Source: Hyphomonadaceae bacterium (GTDB lineage Bacteria > Pseudomonadota > Alphaproteobacteria > Rhizobiales > Hyphomicrobiaceae). Taken from it: 64,000 nt of DNA. The translations under genes and the position numbers were made by a program. The notes below the pieces were generated by a model that had not been told where the DNA came from, did not search any database, and was given only the letters and a program-made list of their open reading frames with translations. This document shows, one piece after another, positions 40,685-47,069 of the stretch; within the stretch, counting starts at the first letter, position 1; each line of letters begins with the position of its first letter. The stretch covers positions 1 to 64,000 of the forward strand of contig JAIEQJ010000040.1 in assembly GCA_019747815.1 (NCBI GenBank). The letters run 5' to 3'.

Positions 40685-40780
40685 AGAGAAAAAGGAAAGG
40701 CCCGCGGCTTGGGGGAACCGCGGGCCTAGCGCGGCAGGCGGGGGAGGGAAGCACAGGGGCTGCGCGCCTGCCGTCGTGTA
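40685..40780 (-). ncRNA. Candidate small RNA or structured 3' leader with two hairpins
   Basis: On the minus strand a perfect hairpin (CGGCAGGCG ... CGCCTGCCG, within 40731-40773) is followed by a 10-bp terminator hairpin (40698-40727) and a T-rich tail. An EcfG-like site with slightly short spacing (GGAAC 40804-40808, 16 bases, GTT 40785-40787) lies in front. The stretch is free of coding sequence and lies 60 bp beyond the 38-residue gene on the same strand, so it could instead be that gene's 3' end. Confidence 0.35.
40698..40727 (-). terminator. Intrinsic terminator
   Basis: AGGCCCGCGG and CCGCGGGCCT form a perfect 10-bp stem with a 10-nt loop; on the minus strand it is followed by TTTCCTTTTTCTC. 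This is the clearest rho-independent terminator in the window and would end transcripts from the 38-residue gene or from the candidate small RNA. Confidence 0.75.
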
Positions 40781-40795
40781 AAAAAACCCGACAAT

Positions 40796-40827
40796 CAAAT
40801 CTGGTTCCAAGCAAATCTGGTTCCAAG
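40796..40827. repeat. 16-bp perfect tandem duplication
   Basis: CAAATCTGGTTCCAAG occurs twice back to back. Each unit contains GTTCC, that is GGAAC on the minus strand, the -35 word of EcfG promoters, so the duplication doubles a potential -35 element. Confidence 0.85.
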
Positions 40828-40839
40828 AACGATCCGCGG

Positions 40840-40956
40840 CTAGCTCAGGGCGATCATCACCGCCAAACCCACACCCAGCACCGACAGGCCGCCAACGACC
40901 GATGCGAGCCAGGCGACTTCGCGAATCTCCTGCTGAATGGTGTTCCAGATGCCCAT
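40840..40956 (-). CDS. 38-residue single-pass membrane peptide
   Basis: A 38-residue peptide beginning MGIWNTIQQEIREVAWLASV, continuing as a glycine- and valine-rich membrane helix and ending VMIALS. Similar tiny proteins occur in Rhizobiales without known function; this is from memory, not a search. Coding is supported by the helix plus charged amphipathic start and by an EcfG-type promoter 40 bp upstream (GGAAC-N17-CGTT). The ribosome site is weak. It lies between ku and nepR and probably belongs to the general stress regulon. Confidence 0.6.
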   Translation of the reverse strand: MGIWNTIQQEIREVAWLASVVGGLSVLGVGLAVMIALS

Positions 40957-40995
40957 GACGCTACTCACTTGAAGACTTTGGTGGTTACTTAGTAG

Positions 40996-41021
40996 AACGA
41001 CGCCTGGGCACAAGTGGTTCC
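40996..41021 (-). promoter_or_regulatory. EcfG-type promoter of the 38-residue gene
   Basis: On the minus strand GGAAC (41017-41021), 17 bases, CGTT (40996-40999), 40 bp before the start codon. An exact match to the consensus words. Confidence 0.7.
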
Positions 41022-41052
41022 CGGGTCTGGGATGTCTGAAATAATTGTGATT

Positions 41053-41259
41053 TCAGTCTTTTGGCTGTTTTTCCTCAAGTTCTTCTAGAAGTTTTTGGAA
41101 CCTTTCAGGAACGGGTTCAGCAACAACATCATCGAACATGGCCCGTAGCTCCCGGCCGATATGCTCGCTCACCAGGGTTGCCTTGTCGGAATTGCCGGGT
41201 TTCTTTGCCGGAGCAGGCACTTGCGGCGCAGGAGCCCCTTGAGATTTCGACTTGCTCAT
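41053..41259 (-). CDS. nepR: NepR anti-sigma factor, copy 1
   Basis: A 68-residue NepR that sequesters EcfG in unstressed cells and is released when phosphorylated PhyR binds it. The core EHIGRELRAMFDDVVAEPVPERFQKLLEEL contains the two helices and the conserved VPERF. The ATG at 41259 gives the usual length with a disordered, proline-rich start (MSKSKSQGAPAPQ). It is divergent from phyR copy 1, the classical arrangement, with 88 bp between. Only a poor EcfG-like match was seen in that gap. Confidence 0.9.
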   Translation of the reverse strand: MSKSKSQGAPAPQVPAPAKKPGNSDKATLVSEHIGRELRAMFDDVVAEPVPERFQKLLEELEEKQPKD

Positions 41260-41347
41260 GTGCGTGCTAGGGTTTCGATCGAGCGTTTCGCATAGTATGC
41301 AGGTTCGGCACGACTGACCATCGCGCAAGGAAACAATCATCAGCACC

Positions 41348-42148
41348 ATGTCGTTGGCGGAGAGCATTGCCCCCCACTTGCCACACCTGCGGCGGTTCGC
41401 GCGGCTCTTGACTGGAGATCAGCAGTCCGGCGACAGCGCGGTCGCTCGCGTTCTGCAGATCATCGCCGCTGACCCGGCACGCTTTCCCAGCCTGCCGCCG
41501 CGCCTCGGGCTGTATCAGTGCTTTCTGGAGACACTGACGCGTCGGTACCGCGACTCCGGCCCGACGCCCGGCCTGATCGGCGACACCGCCACCCGATCCC
41601 TGGCCGCTTTGACCCCGGAGGGCCGGCAGGCATTCCTGCTGGTGGCCGTGGAGGGCTTCACGGCTCAGGAGGCGGCCCGGATTCTGGAGATGTCCGAGCG
41701 GCGGATCAATGATCTGCTCAAGGAAGCCGGCGCCGAAATCAGCCGGCAGATCGCCACGAATGTCCTGATCGTCGAGGACGAGCCGCTGATCGCACTCGAC
41801 CTGCAGCGCATTCTGGAGGGGCTGGGCCATAGTGTCTCCTCGATTGCACGCACGCACAAGGATGCCCTCAAGGCCGCCCAGATCAAGAAACCAGGGCTGG
41901 TGATCGCCGACATCCGCCTTGCGGACGGCAGCTCCGGTCTCGACGCCGTCAACGACATCCTGCGCAGCTTCGCGGTGCCGGTGGTTTTTGTAACGGCGTT
42001 TCCAGAGAAGCTTGCAACCGGGACCGGACCAGAACCGACCTTCCTCATCCCCAAACCGTTTCGCGAGGATGCGGTCAAGGCCATCGTCAGCCAGGTGCTG
42101 TTCTTCGACCAGCAGGCCCGGCAACGCGCCGGCGCAAGATCGAACTAG
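41348..42148 (+). CDS. phyR: PhyR anti-anti-sigma response regulator, copy 1
   Basis: A 266-residue two-domain regulator. The N-terminal half mimics an ECF sigma factor (regions 2 and 4, LTPEGRQAFLLVAVEGFTAQEAARIL) and the C-terminal receiver (NVLIVEDEPLIALDL) carries the phospho-acceptor Asp188 in VIADIRLADGSSG and Lys in FLIPKPF. On phosphorylation the sigma-like half binds NepR and frees EcfG. Its stop codon TAG (42146-42148) lies inside the CTAG end of the 165-bp element copy B, so the element borders the coding sequence directly. Confidence 0.94.
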   Translation: MSLAESIAPHLPHLRRFARLLTGDQQSGDSAVARVLQIIAADPARFPSLPPRLGLYQCFLETLTRRYRDSGPTPGLIGDTATRSLAALTPEGRQAFLLVAVEGFTAQEAARILEMSERRINDLLKEAGAEISRQIATNVLIVEDEPLIALDLQRILEGLGHSVSSIARTHKDALKAAQIKKPGLVIADIRLADGSSGLDAVNDILRSFAVPVVFVTAFPEKLATGTGPEPTFLIPKPFREDAVKAIVSQVLFFDQQARQRAGARSN

Positions 42149-42309
42149 TGTGATGATCGAGAAATTCGCCCTTCCTCGCAGCACGCCTGCTGAGCGAATT
42201 TCTCGATCTGAATCACACTAGAACCATGAGCTTGCTAGTGTCCTTTCGATCGCGAAGTTCGTTCAGCGCCTGCTGCGAGATCCGGCGAACTTCGCGATCG
42301 GGACACTAG
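42145..42309 (+). repeat. 165-bp CTAG two-hairpin element, copy B
   Basis: Same architecture and length as copy A, differing at few positions. It lies exactly between phyR copy 1 and ecfG, which are convergent. Both genes end in TAG stop codons that are part of the element's terminal CTAG tetranucleotides, so no base separates gene and element on either side. Confidence 0.93.
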
Positions 42310-42866
42310 CGCGCGCCGCCGACCGTGCGGGCGACGATGGCCTCGGTGGCTGCGTCAGGACCATACTCGTGCGGTGCATTGACGCTGAGAACATCGGTCA
42401 GCTTCGACCGGGCGCGATTGACGCGGCTCTTGATCGTGCCGACGGCACAGCCCGAGATCTTCGCCGCTTCCTCGTAGGAAAACCCTGCGGCGCCAACCAG
42501 CACCAAGGCTTCACGCTGATCGAGAGGCAAGACATCCAGCGCGCGGCGGAAATCCTGCATGTCCAGATGCCCCGGCTGCTCAGGGTGCACGGAGAGGTCC
42601 GCGGCCTTGCTGCCATCACGGTCCTCCACCTCGCGCCGACGCCGACGGCATTCCGAGAAATAGGTGTTGCGGAGAATGGTGAACAGCCAGGCCCGCAGAT
42701 TGGTGCCCTCCTCGAAGCTGTCCAGATGGTTCCAGGCTTTCAGCAATGTTTCCTGCACGAGATCGTCCGCCCGCTCGATGTCACCGCAAAGAGACACGGC
42801 AAACGCACGCAGGTTGGGGATGAGGCCCAAGAGGGCATCCTTCAGGGAGGCAGACGCCGAATTCAC
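42306..42866 (-). CDS. ecfG: EcfG general stress ECF sigma factor
   Basis: A 186-residue ECF15-type sigma factor that directs RNA polymerase to GGAAC-N16/17-CGTT promoters. Region 2 is LVQETLLKAWNHLDSFEEGTNLRAWLF with TILRNTYFSECRR, and region 4 is LPLDQREALVLVGAAGFSYEEAAKISGCAVGTIKSRVNRAR. The start is a GTG that overlaps the nepR copy 2 stop codon (GTGA), with GGAGGAG upstream, so anti-sigma and sigma are translated in balance. The stop codon lies in the CTAG end of element copy B. It is the only EcfG in the window and should serve both PhyR-NepR pairs. Confidence 0.94.
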   Translation of the reverse strand: MNSASASLKDALLGLIPNLRAFAVSLCGDIERADDLVQETLLKAWNHLDSFEEGTNLRAWLFTILRNTYFSECRRRRREVEDRDGSKAADLSVHPEQPGHLDMQDFRRALDVLPLDQREALVLVGAAGFSYEEAAKISGCAVGTIKSRVNRARSKLTDVLSVNAPHEYGPDAATEAIVARTVGGAR

Positions 42867-43219
42867 GGTTGCTCCTCCTTCGCTTCGAGCGCCTTCAGGA
42901 GCTTCAGGAAACGCTCCGGAACCGGCTCCTCGGCAACGTCCGCAAAAATCTCTCTGAGCATACGCCCGATCTGCCCCTGGACCGTGCGATCCAGCATGAA
43001 CCTCTTCTGGGCCAGGCGCGATGCGGGGAATGATCTGTCCATGCTCAACGGCGTTTGCGAACCGGCCGCGCTATAGACGACAGAGAGATGCCTGCGAGAT
43101 TTGGACCGGGACACATGCCCCTGGTGGAGCTGATCCTGGCGGAGCGCGCTCCGCTCGTCCTGCTCCGCTTGAGCCTCCCCCTCGCCAATGTGCGAAGCCG
43201 ATCCAATATCTGCCGCCAT
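42863..43219 (-). CDS. nepR: NepR anti-sigma factor, copy 2, with long N-terminus
   Basis: The last about 45 residues are a clear NepR core: VQGQIGRMLREIFADVAEEP, then VPERFLKLLKALE. With the ATG at 43219 (AAGGA 8 bases before) the protein has 118 residues, almost twice the usual length; the first about 70 are polar, Gln/Arg/Ser-rich and unlike NepR. Internal ATGs at 43042 and 42997 would give normal sizes but have poorer ribosome sites. It is co-transcribed with ecfG and divergent from phyR copy 2, with EcfG-type promoters for both directions, giving autoregulation. Confidence 0.85.
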   Translation of the reverse strand: MAADIGSASHIGEGEAQAEQDERSALRQDQLHQGHVSRSKSRRHLSVVYSAAGSQTPLSMDRSFPASRLAQKRFMLDRTVQGQIGRMLREIFADVAEEPVPERFLKLLKALEAKEEQP

Positions 43220-43272
43220 CACTCTCGTCCTTCGTCTTGGTTCGATGTCCTCTCCATGTCCTGCTCCCTACA

Positions 43273-43297
43273 AACCAGCACCGAGCCGTTTGGTTCC
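43273..43297 (-). promoter_or_regulatory. EcfG-type promoter of nepR2-ecfG
   Basis: On the minus strand GGAAC (43293-43297), 16 bases, GGTT (43273-43276), 53 bp before nepR copy 2. The first base of the -10 word deviates from CGTT. It would make ecfG self-activating. Confidence 0.6.
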
Positions 43298-43304
43298 GCC
43301 GGAG

Positions 43305-43329
43305 GGAACTTCTTCCAGTTCAAAGCGTT
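43305..43329 (+). promoter_or_regulatory. EcfG-type promoter of phyR copy 2
   Basis: GGAAC (43305-43309), 16 bases, CGTT (43326-43329), 46 bp before the phyR2 start codon; an exact match to the consensus. Confidence 0.75.
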
Positions 43330-43375
43330 AATGTAGTCGGCGGCGATCTGGTCACAATCGGGGGGTGAACAACAA

Positions 43376-44191
43376 ATGTCGATGGCAGAAGAGGTTACGG
43401 CCCACTTGCCGTATTTGAGGCGTTTTGCCCGTTCCGTCACAGGAAACCAGAAGAGCGGGGATGCCTATGTGGTCTCCGCGCTGGAAGCGATGCTTGCCGA
43501 TCCCAGACTCTTTGCGGCCGACCTTTCGCCCCGGGTTGCGCTCTACCGGACGTTCGTCACTCTATTGAACTCGATTGCGCTAAACACGGAGAAAGACAGC
43601 GGGCCGCAGCATCCCGCGCTCGACGCCGCAAACCGCAATCTCGACATTCTGGCGCCGAGGGCGAGACAGGCTTTTCTTCTTGTTGCCGTCGAAGAATTTC
43701 AGCCGCACGAAGCAGCTCAAATCTTGGACATCGGCGCGGAAGAGCTGCAAGCGCTGATCGATGAGGCCGGGCGCGAGATTGCAAAGCAGATGGCCACCGA
43801 CGTCGTCATCATCGAAGACGAACCTCTCATTGCGCTCGATCTGGAGCAACTGGTGACCGATCTCGGCCATCGCGTCGTGCAGATCGCGCGCACGGCGCAC
43901 CAGGCCGTGCAGGCGGTTCAGCGGTCGAGGCCCGGCCTGCTCCTCGCCGACATCCATTTGGCGGACGGCAGCTCCGGTCTCGATGCCGTGAACGAAATCC
44001 TGCGCACCTTCTCGCTGCCGGTCGTCTTCGTCACCGCGTATCCGCAACGGCTGCTGACGGGCACACGTCCGGAGCCAACGTTTCTGATCACCAAGCCGTT
44101 TCATCCCGACAACGTCAAGGCCGTGATCAGCCAGGCGCTGTTCTTCGACATTCGCGGACGGCCGGAGCAGCCAAGTCTCGCCTCCGCCTAG
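43376..44191 (+). CDS. phyR: PhyR anti-anti-sigma response regulator, copy 2
   Basis: A 271-residue PhyR paralogue of copy 1. The sigma-like half (LAPRARQAFLLVAVEEFQPHEAAQILDIG) and the receiver (DVVIIEDEPLIALDLEQL) are intact, with phospho-acceptor Asp192 in LLADIHLADGSSG and Lys in FLITKPF. The receiver halves of the two copies are much more alike than the extreme N-termini. It is divergent from nepR2-ecfG and has its own EcfG-type promoter, so this copy should be induced by stress while copy 1 may be the constitutive sensor. Confidence 0.94.
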   Translation: MSMAEEVTAHLPYLRRFARSVTGNQKSGDAYVVSALEAMLADPRLFAADLSPRVALYRTFVTLLNSIALNTEKDSGPQHPALDAANRNLDILAPRARQAFLLVAVEEFQPHEAAQILDIGAEELQALIDEAGREIAKQMATDVVIIEDEPLIALDLEQLVTDLGHRVVQIARTAHQAVQAVQRSRPGLLLADIHLADGSSGLDAVNEILRTFSLPVVFVTAYPQRLLTGTRPEPTFLITKPFHPDNVKAVISQALFFDIRGRPEQPSLASA

Positions 44192-44236
44192 GCCGGCAGG
44201 GCCCTGCAGGACCTCCTTGATCAGTTCTACTGATGC

Positions 44237-45022
44237 TCAGGGAGACCGTGCAGTGAAACCTCTCGTTCCCCAGCGCTTGGCGAAGCGGCGCGCCGAGGAT
44301 GGCTGAGCCTGCGTGCCGGCGGGGCTCGATTGCGGCTCGTTCAGCGTGGCCTGCCGAGGCTTGCCGTAAAGCGCGATCGCACCGCGAATGTCGCCTGCCT
44401 GCAAGGCGCGGAAGCGCTCTTCGTACCGATACCCCATGATCTGATCCCCGCCGCCGGCCGGGTGGTCGAGACCGATCGCGTGCCCGATCTCATGCACGAA
44501 CGTGTATCGCAAATCGTATCGACTGAGATCGCCATCAAAGCCGACCTTCCAGCGCCGCAACGGGTTCAAGCAGACAAGCGCCTTCGAGATCGGCTTGATC
44601 GGCAAGGGGGAGGCGGTGTCGTAGAACACGTCGGCGAAGGCCCAACCCTCCGCCTCAACCTGGGCGCCGATCGAGATGTCGGCTTGCGTCCCCTCTGGCG
44701 CTTCCCGGAACGAGATGCTTGCTGCCGCCTCCCACATGGCAAAAGCCGCTGCAAGCTCGGACCGCAGCGCGGCCGGGGTCACATTGGAGTCCGCCATCAG
44801 TCCGTCGAAGCGGGTGATCTTTCTGCAGTTGCGAGCACCAGCGAACTCTTCCTGCTCGGTTACGATCCGGTAGGTGACAACACGAGGCTCGCCGTTGTGC
44901 GGCGCCTGCCAGCGGACCTGATGTCCCTCCAGCTTGAGAATCTTGAAGAGACCGGTGTCCTGAGCGTTGGCACTCAATGCGGAGCACAGCAGCCCGACGA
45001 GGCCTGCAACGAGTGTTCTCAA
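44237..45022 (-). CDS. Secreted matrixin-like zinc metalloprotease
   Basis: A 261-residue M10-type metallopeptidase. A Sec signal peptide covers about residues 1-20 (LVAGLVGLLCSALSANA). The zinc site HEIGHAIGLDH and the Met-turn QIMGYRY are exact metzincin motifs, and the C-terminal ALQAGDIRGAIALYG is the usual end of the matrixin fold. There is no propeptide cysteine switch that I can see. It would act in the periplasm or outside the cell; the target is unknown. It is convergent with phyR2, 45 bp away. Confidence 0.88.
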   Translation of the reverse strand: MRTLVAGLVGLLCSALSANAQDTGLFKILKLEGHQVRWQAPHNGEPRVVTYRIVTEQEEFAGARNCRKITRFDGLMADSNVTPAALRSELAAAFAMWEAAASISFREAPEGTQADISIGAQVEAEGWAFADVFYDTASPLPIKPISKALVCLNPLRRWKVGFDGDLSRYDLRYTFVHEIGHAIGLDHPAGGGDQIMGYRYEERFRALQAGDIRGAIALYGKPRQATLNEPQSSPAGTQAQPSSARRFAKRWGTRGFTARSP

Positions 45023-45899
45023 GGGACTGTCCCCCGTTGGGGCGATATACCGATCGCCATACCCCCGGCATGCAATTCGCCTGCCGCTTTTTTTGCTGCG
45101 TTTGCGAACTGGCGGAGGGGTTTTTGTAGGGGGCTAGATTTGGGGCGTCAACGAAACGTTAGGCATAGCACACCCCTCGGCGAAAACGCCGTGAGCATAC
45201 CATTAACCAATGCAGGCCAACGCCAAGGCCTCCCGACCCGTTCCGGCGCCATCCTCACTTCTCCGTTACCGAGCGGAAGCTTTGCCACGCCGGGTGTCTG
45301 CGCGGTGTGCCGCGGGCACGACATGGCTACGCAAAACAAGCCCAAGCATCGGCGCGCGTCTCCCTTTCGAGACTGGGTATCGGAGCGAGGCGCGAGCCAC
45401 CCCGACCGTGATGGCGGTGCGGCATCGCCTGCTGGCGAACAAACGCGGCGGCAAGGAATGCTCAAGGTCTTGCTTTGGACCTGGCTTGTGCCTCCCATCT
45501 CGGGCCCTTGCGAAACTCGATCTGGAACAACAGGTCTATCCACCGTGGATAGGATTTGCGTTGATAACTGCAACACCGCGACCCGACACCAACCTCCGGT
45601 TCGAATCCACTTTAAGATCGGCGGAGAGCCTTGCACCACTTCACCCAAGCCCTTCATCATCTGCGCAGCGCCCGGGCCCTTGCCGATCGAGACACTGAAA
45701 TCTTGGCCAGACCGCAGAGCCTTGTATCCTGCGCGCATCCTTGTCTCGAGAGATCGGCATGCCGTTGCCTCTTCTTGTGCAGGCCGTCCGACTGCTTCCA
45801 CGCCATGCGGCCAAGCCATGAGCTTGAGTGCAGCTTCAAGGTTGCCGCACGCGTTCATATCTTGTCGGGCCCAGTTGGAGATTCGTGCCGGGAACAGTG
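45023..45899. other. 877-bp region with no recognised gene
   Basis: Reading frames run through on both strands but none shows a known domain, a good start site or typical codon pattern. It contains a 7-bp hairpin (CTATCCA-CCG-TGGATAG, 45536-45552) and an isolated GGTTCGAATCC like a tRNA T-loop. It could be decayed coding DNA or a regulatory region; a small undescribed gene cannot be excluded. Confidence 0.5.
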
Positions 45900-47069
45900 A
45901 TGAGCCGCTCTGACGACATGACGCACATCGCCGACAGCGCGCGCCAGTTTGCAGCCGTTGTGTGGCTGCTCGGGAAGGTGCAGAGCGGCAAGACCTCCAT
46001 CGTGCGAACGCTGACCCAGGCGACCGATGCAGAAATTGGTGCCGGCTTCCGCGCGTGCACGAGAACCGCACGCGTGTTCGATTTTCCCGACGAGGCGCCG
46101 ATCATTCGCTTTCTCGATACGCGGGGCCTCGGCGAGGCCGGCTACGATCCGGCTGCGGATATTGCCTTCGGTGAAGACCGCGCCCACCTCATCCTGGCTG
46201 TCGTCAAGGCGCTCGACGCCGACCAGCATGCGGTGCTCGATGTCATTCGCCAGGCGCGACGGCGCCACCCGGATTGGCCGGTGGTCGTGGCCCAGACGAA
46301 CCTGCACGAAGGCTATCCGGCAGGCGGCGGACACATTCTTCCCTATCCCTTTGAGAATGCATCCGGCGACAACCGTCTAACGGACGAGCTGACTACATCT
46401 CTGAGGCATCAGCAAGCGCAATTCAGGAGGGTCTTGGGCGAGGCAGCGCTGAGCTTCGTGCCCATCGACTTCACCCAGCCGGAGGACGGCTTCGCGCCCG
46501 TCGACTATGGCCGCGAGGCCCTGGTGAAGGCGCTCATCGCCGCCGCACCGGCCGGCGTTGCGGTGGCCCTGGCCGAATTGCCCGACGCGGCGGAGGGTGA
46601 GACCGACGCCCACAAGGCCGATGCGCACATCATGGGCTTTGCCGTCGCGGCGGGTGCCAGTGACGCCGTGCCGGTTGCCGGCGCAATTGCCGTGCCGATC
46701 GTGCAGGCGGCGATGTTGCGCCAGCTTGCCAAGCTGCATGGCATGCAATGGGACCGACGCGCCTACGCGCAGTTTCTCGGCGCACTCGGCGCCGGCACCC
46801 TGGTGCGCACAGCGTCGACCTTCGGCATCCGCCAGCTCGTCAAGCTGGTTCCCGGCTATGGGCAGACCATCGGTGCTGGGGTCGCTGCGGCCGCAAGCTT
46901 TGCCACAACCTACGCCATCGGCAAGGCTGCAACCTATTTCCTGGCCCGCCACCGAAGGGGGGCGCGCGCCGATGAGGTGGCAGCGATCTACCGCGAGACC
47001 TTGCAGAACGCCTTTCGTCTCGCCAAACAGCGCCAGATGCGTGCGGGTGGTGCCGGGGGCAAGCCGTGA
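45900..47069 (+). CDS. GTPase with C-terminal DUF697-like membrane region
   Basis: A 389-residue P-loop GTPase. The G1 loop GKVQSGKTS is at about 26-34, G3 is DTRG, and the G4 position reads AQTNLHE in place of NKxD, so guanine specificity is not certain. The second half is alanine- and glycine-rich with hydrophobic helices (AGASDAVPVAGAIAVPIVQA, VPGYGQTIGAGVAAAASFA), the DUF697/YcjF-like pattern that sits in the inner membrane. The ATG at 45900 is the best family start. Its stop codon overlaps the next GTPase gene (GTGA), indicating a functional pair. Confidence 0.82.
   Translation: MSRSDDMTHIADSARQFAAVVWLLGKVQSGKTSIVRTLTQATDAEIGAGFRACTRTARVFDFPDEAPIIRFLDTRGLGEAGYDPAADIAFGEDRAHLILAVVKALDADQHAVLDVIRQARRRHPDWPVVVAQTNLHEGYPAGGGHILPYPFENASGDNRLTDELTTSLRHQQAQFRRVLGEAALSFVPIDFTQPEDGFAPVDYGREALVKALIAAAPAGVAVALAELPDAAEGETDAHKADAHIMGFAVAAGASDAVPVAGAIAVPIVQAAMLRQLAKLHGMQWDRRAYAQFLGALGAGTLVRTASTFGIRQLVKLVPGYGQTIGAGVAAAASFATTYAIGKAATYFLARHRRGARADEVAAIYRETLQNAFRLAKQRQMRAGGAGGKP

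Noticed and set aside
41260-41347. EcfG promoter between nepR1 and phyR1
   Set aside because: Only a weak match (CGAAC-N17-CGCT on the minus strand) was found, too poor to list as a site.
45597-45607. GGTTCGAATCC, a tRNA T-loop-like word
   Set aside because: The flanking bases do not form a T-stem or an acceptor stem, so no tRNA is present; it could be a chance match.
45210-46071. Open frames on both strands in the 45.0-45.9 kb gap
   Set aside because: No family resemblance, poor starts and conflicting frames; left as unexplained DNA, not as genes.
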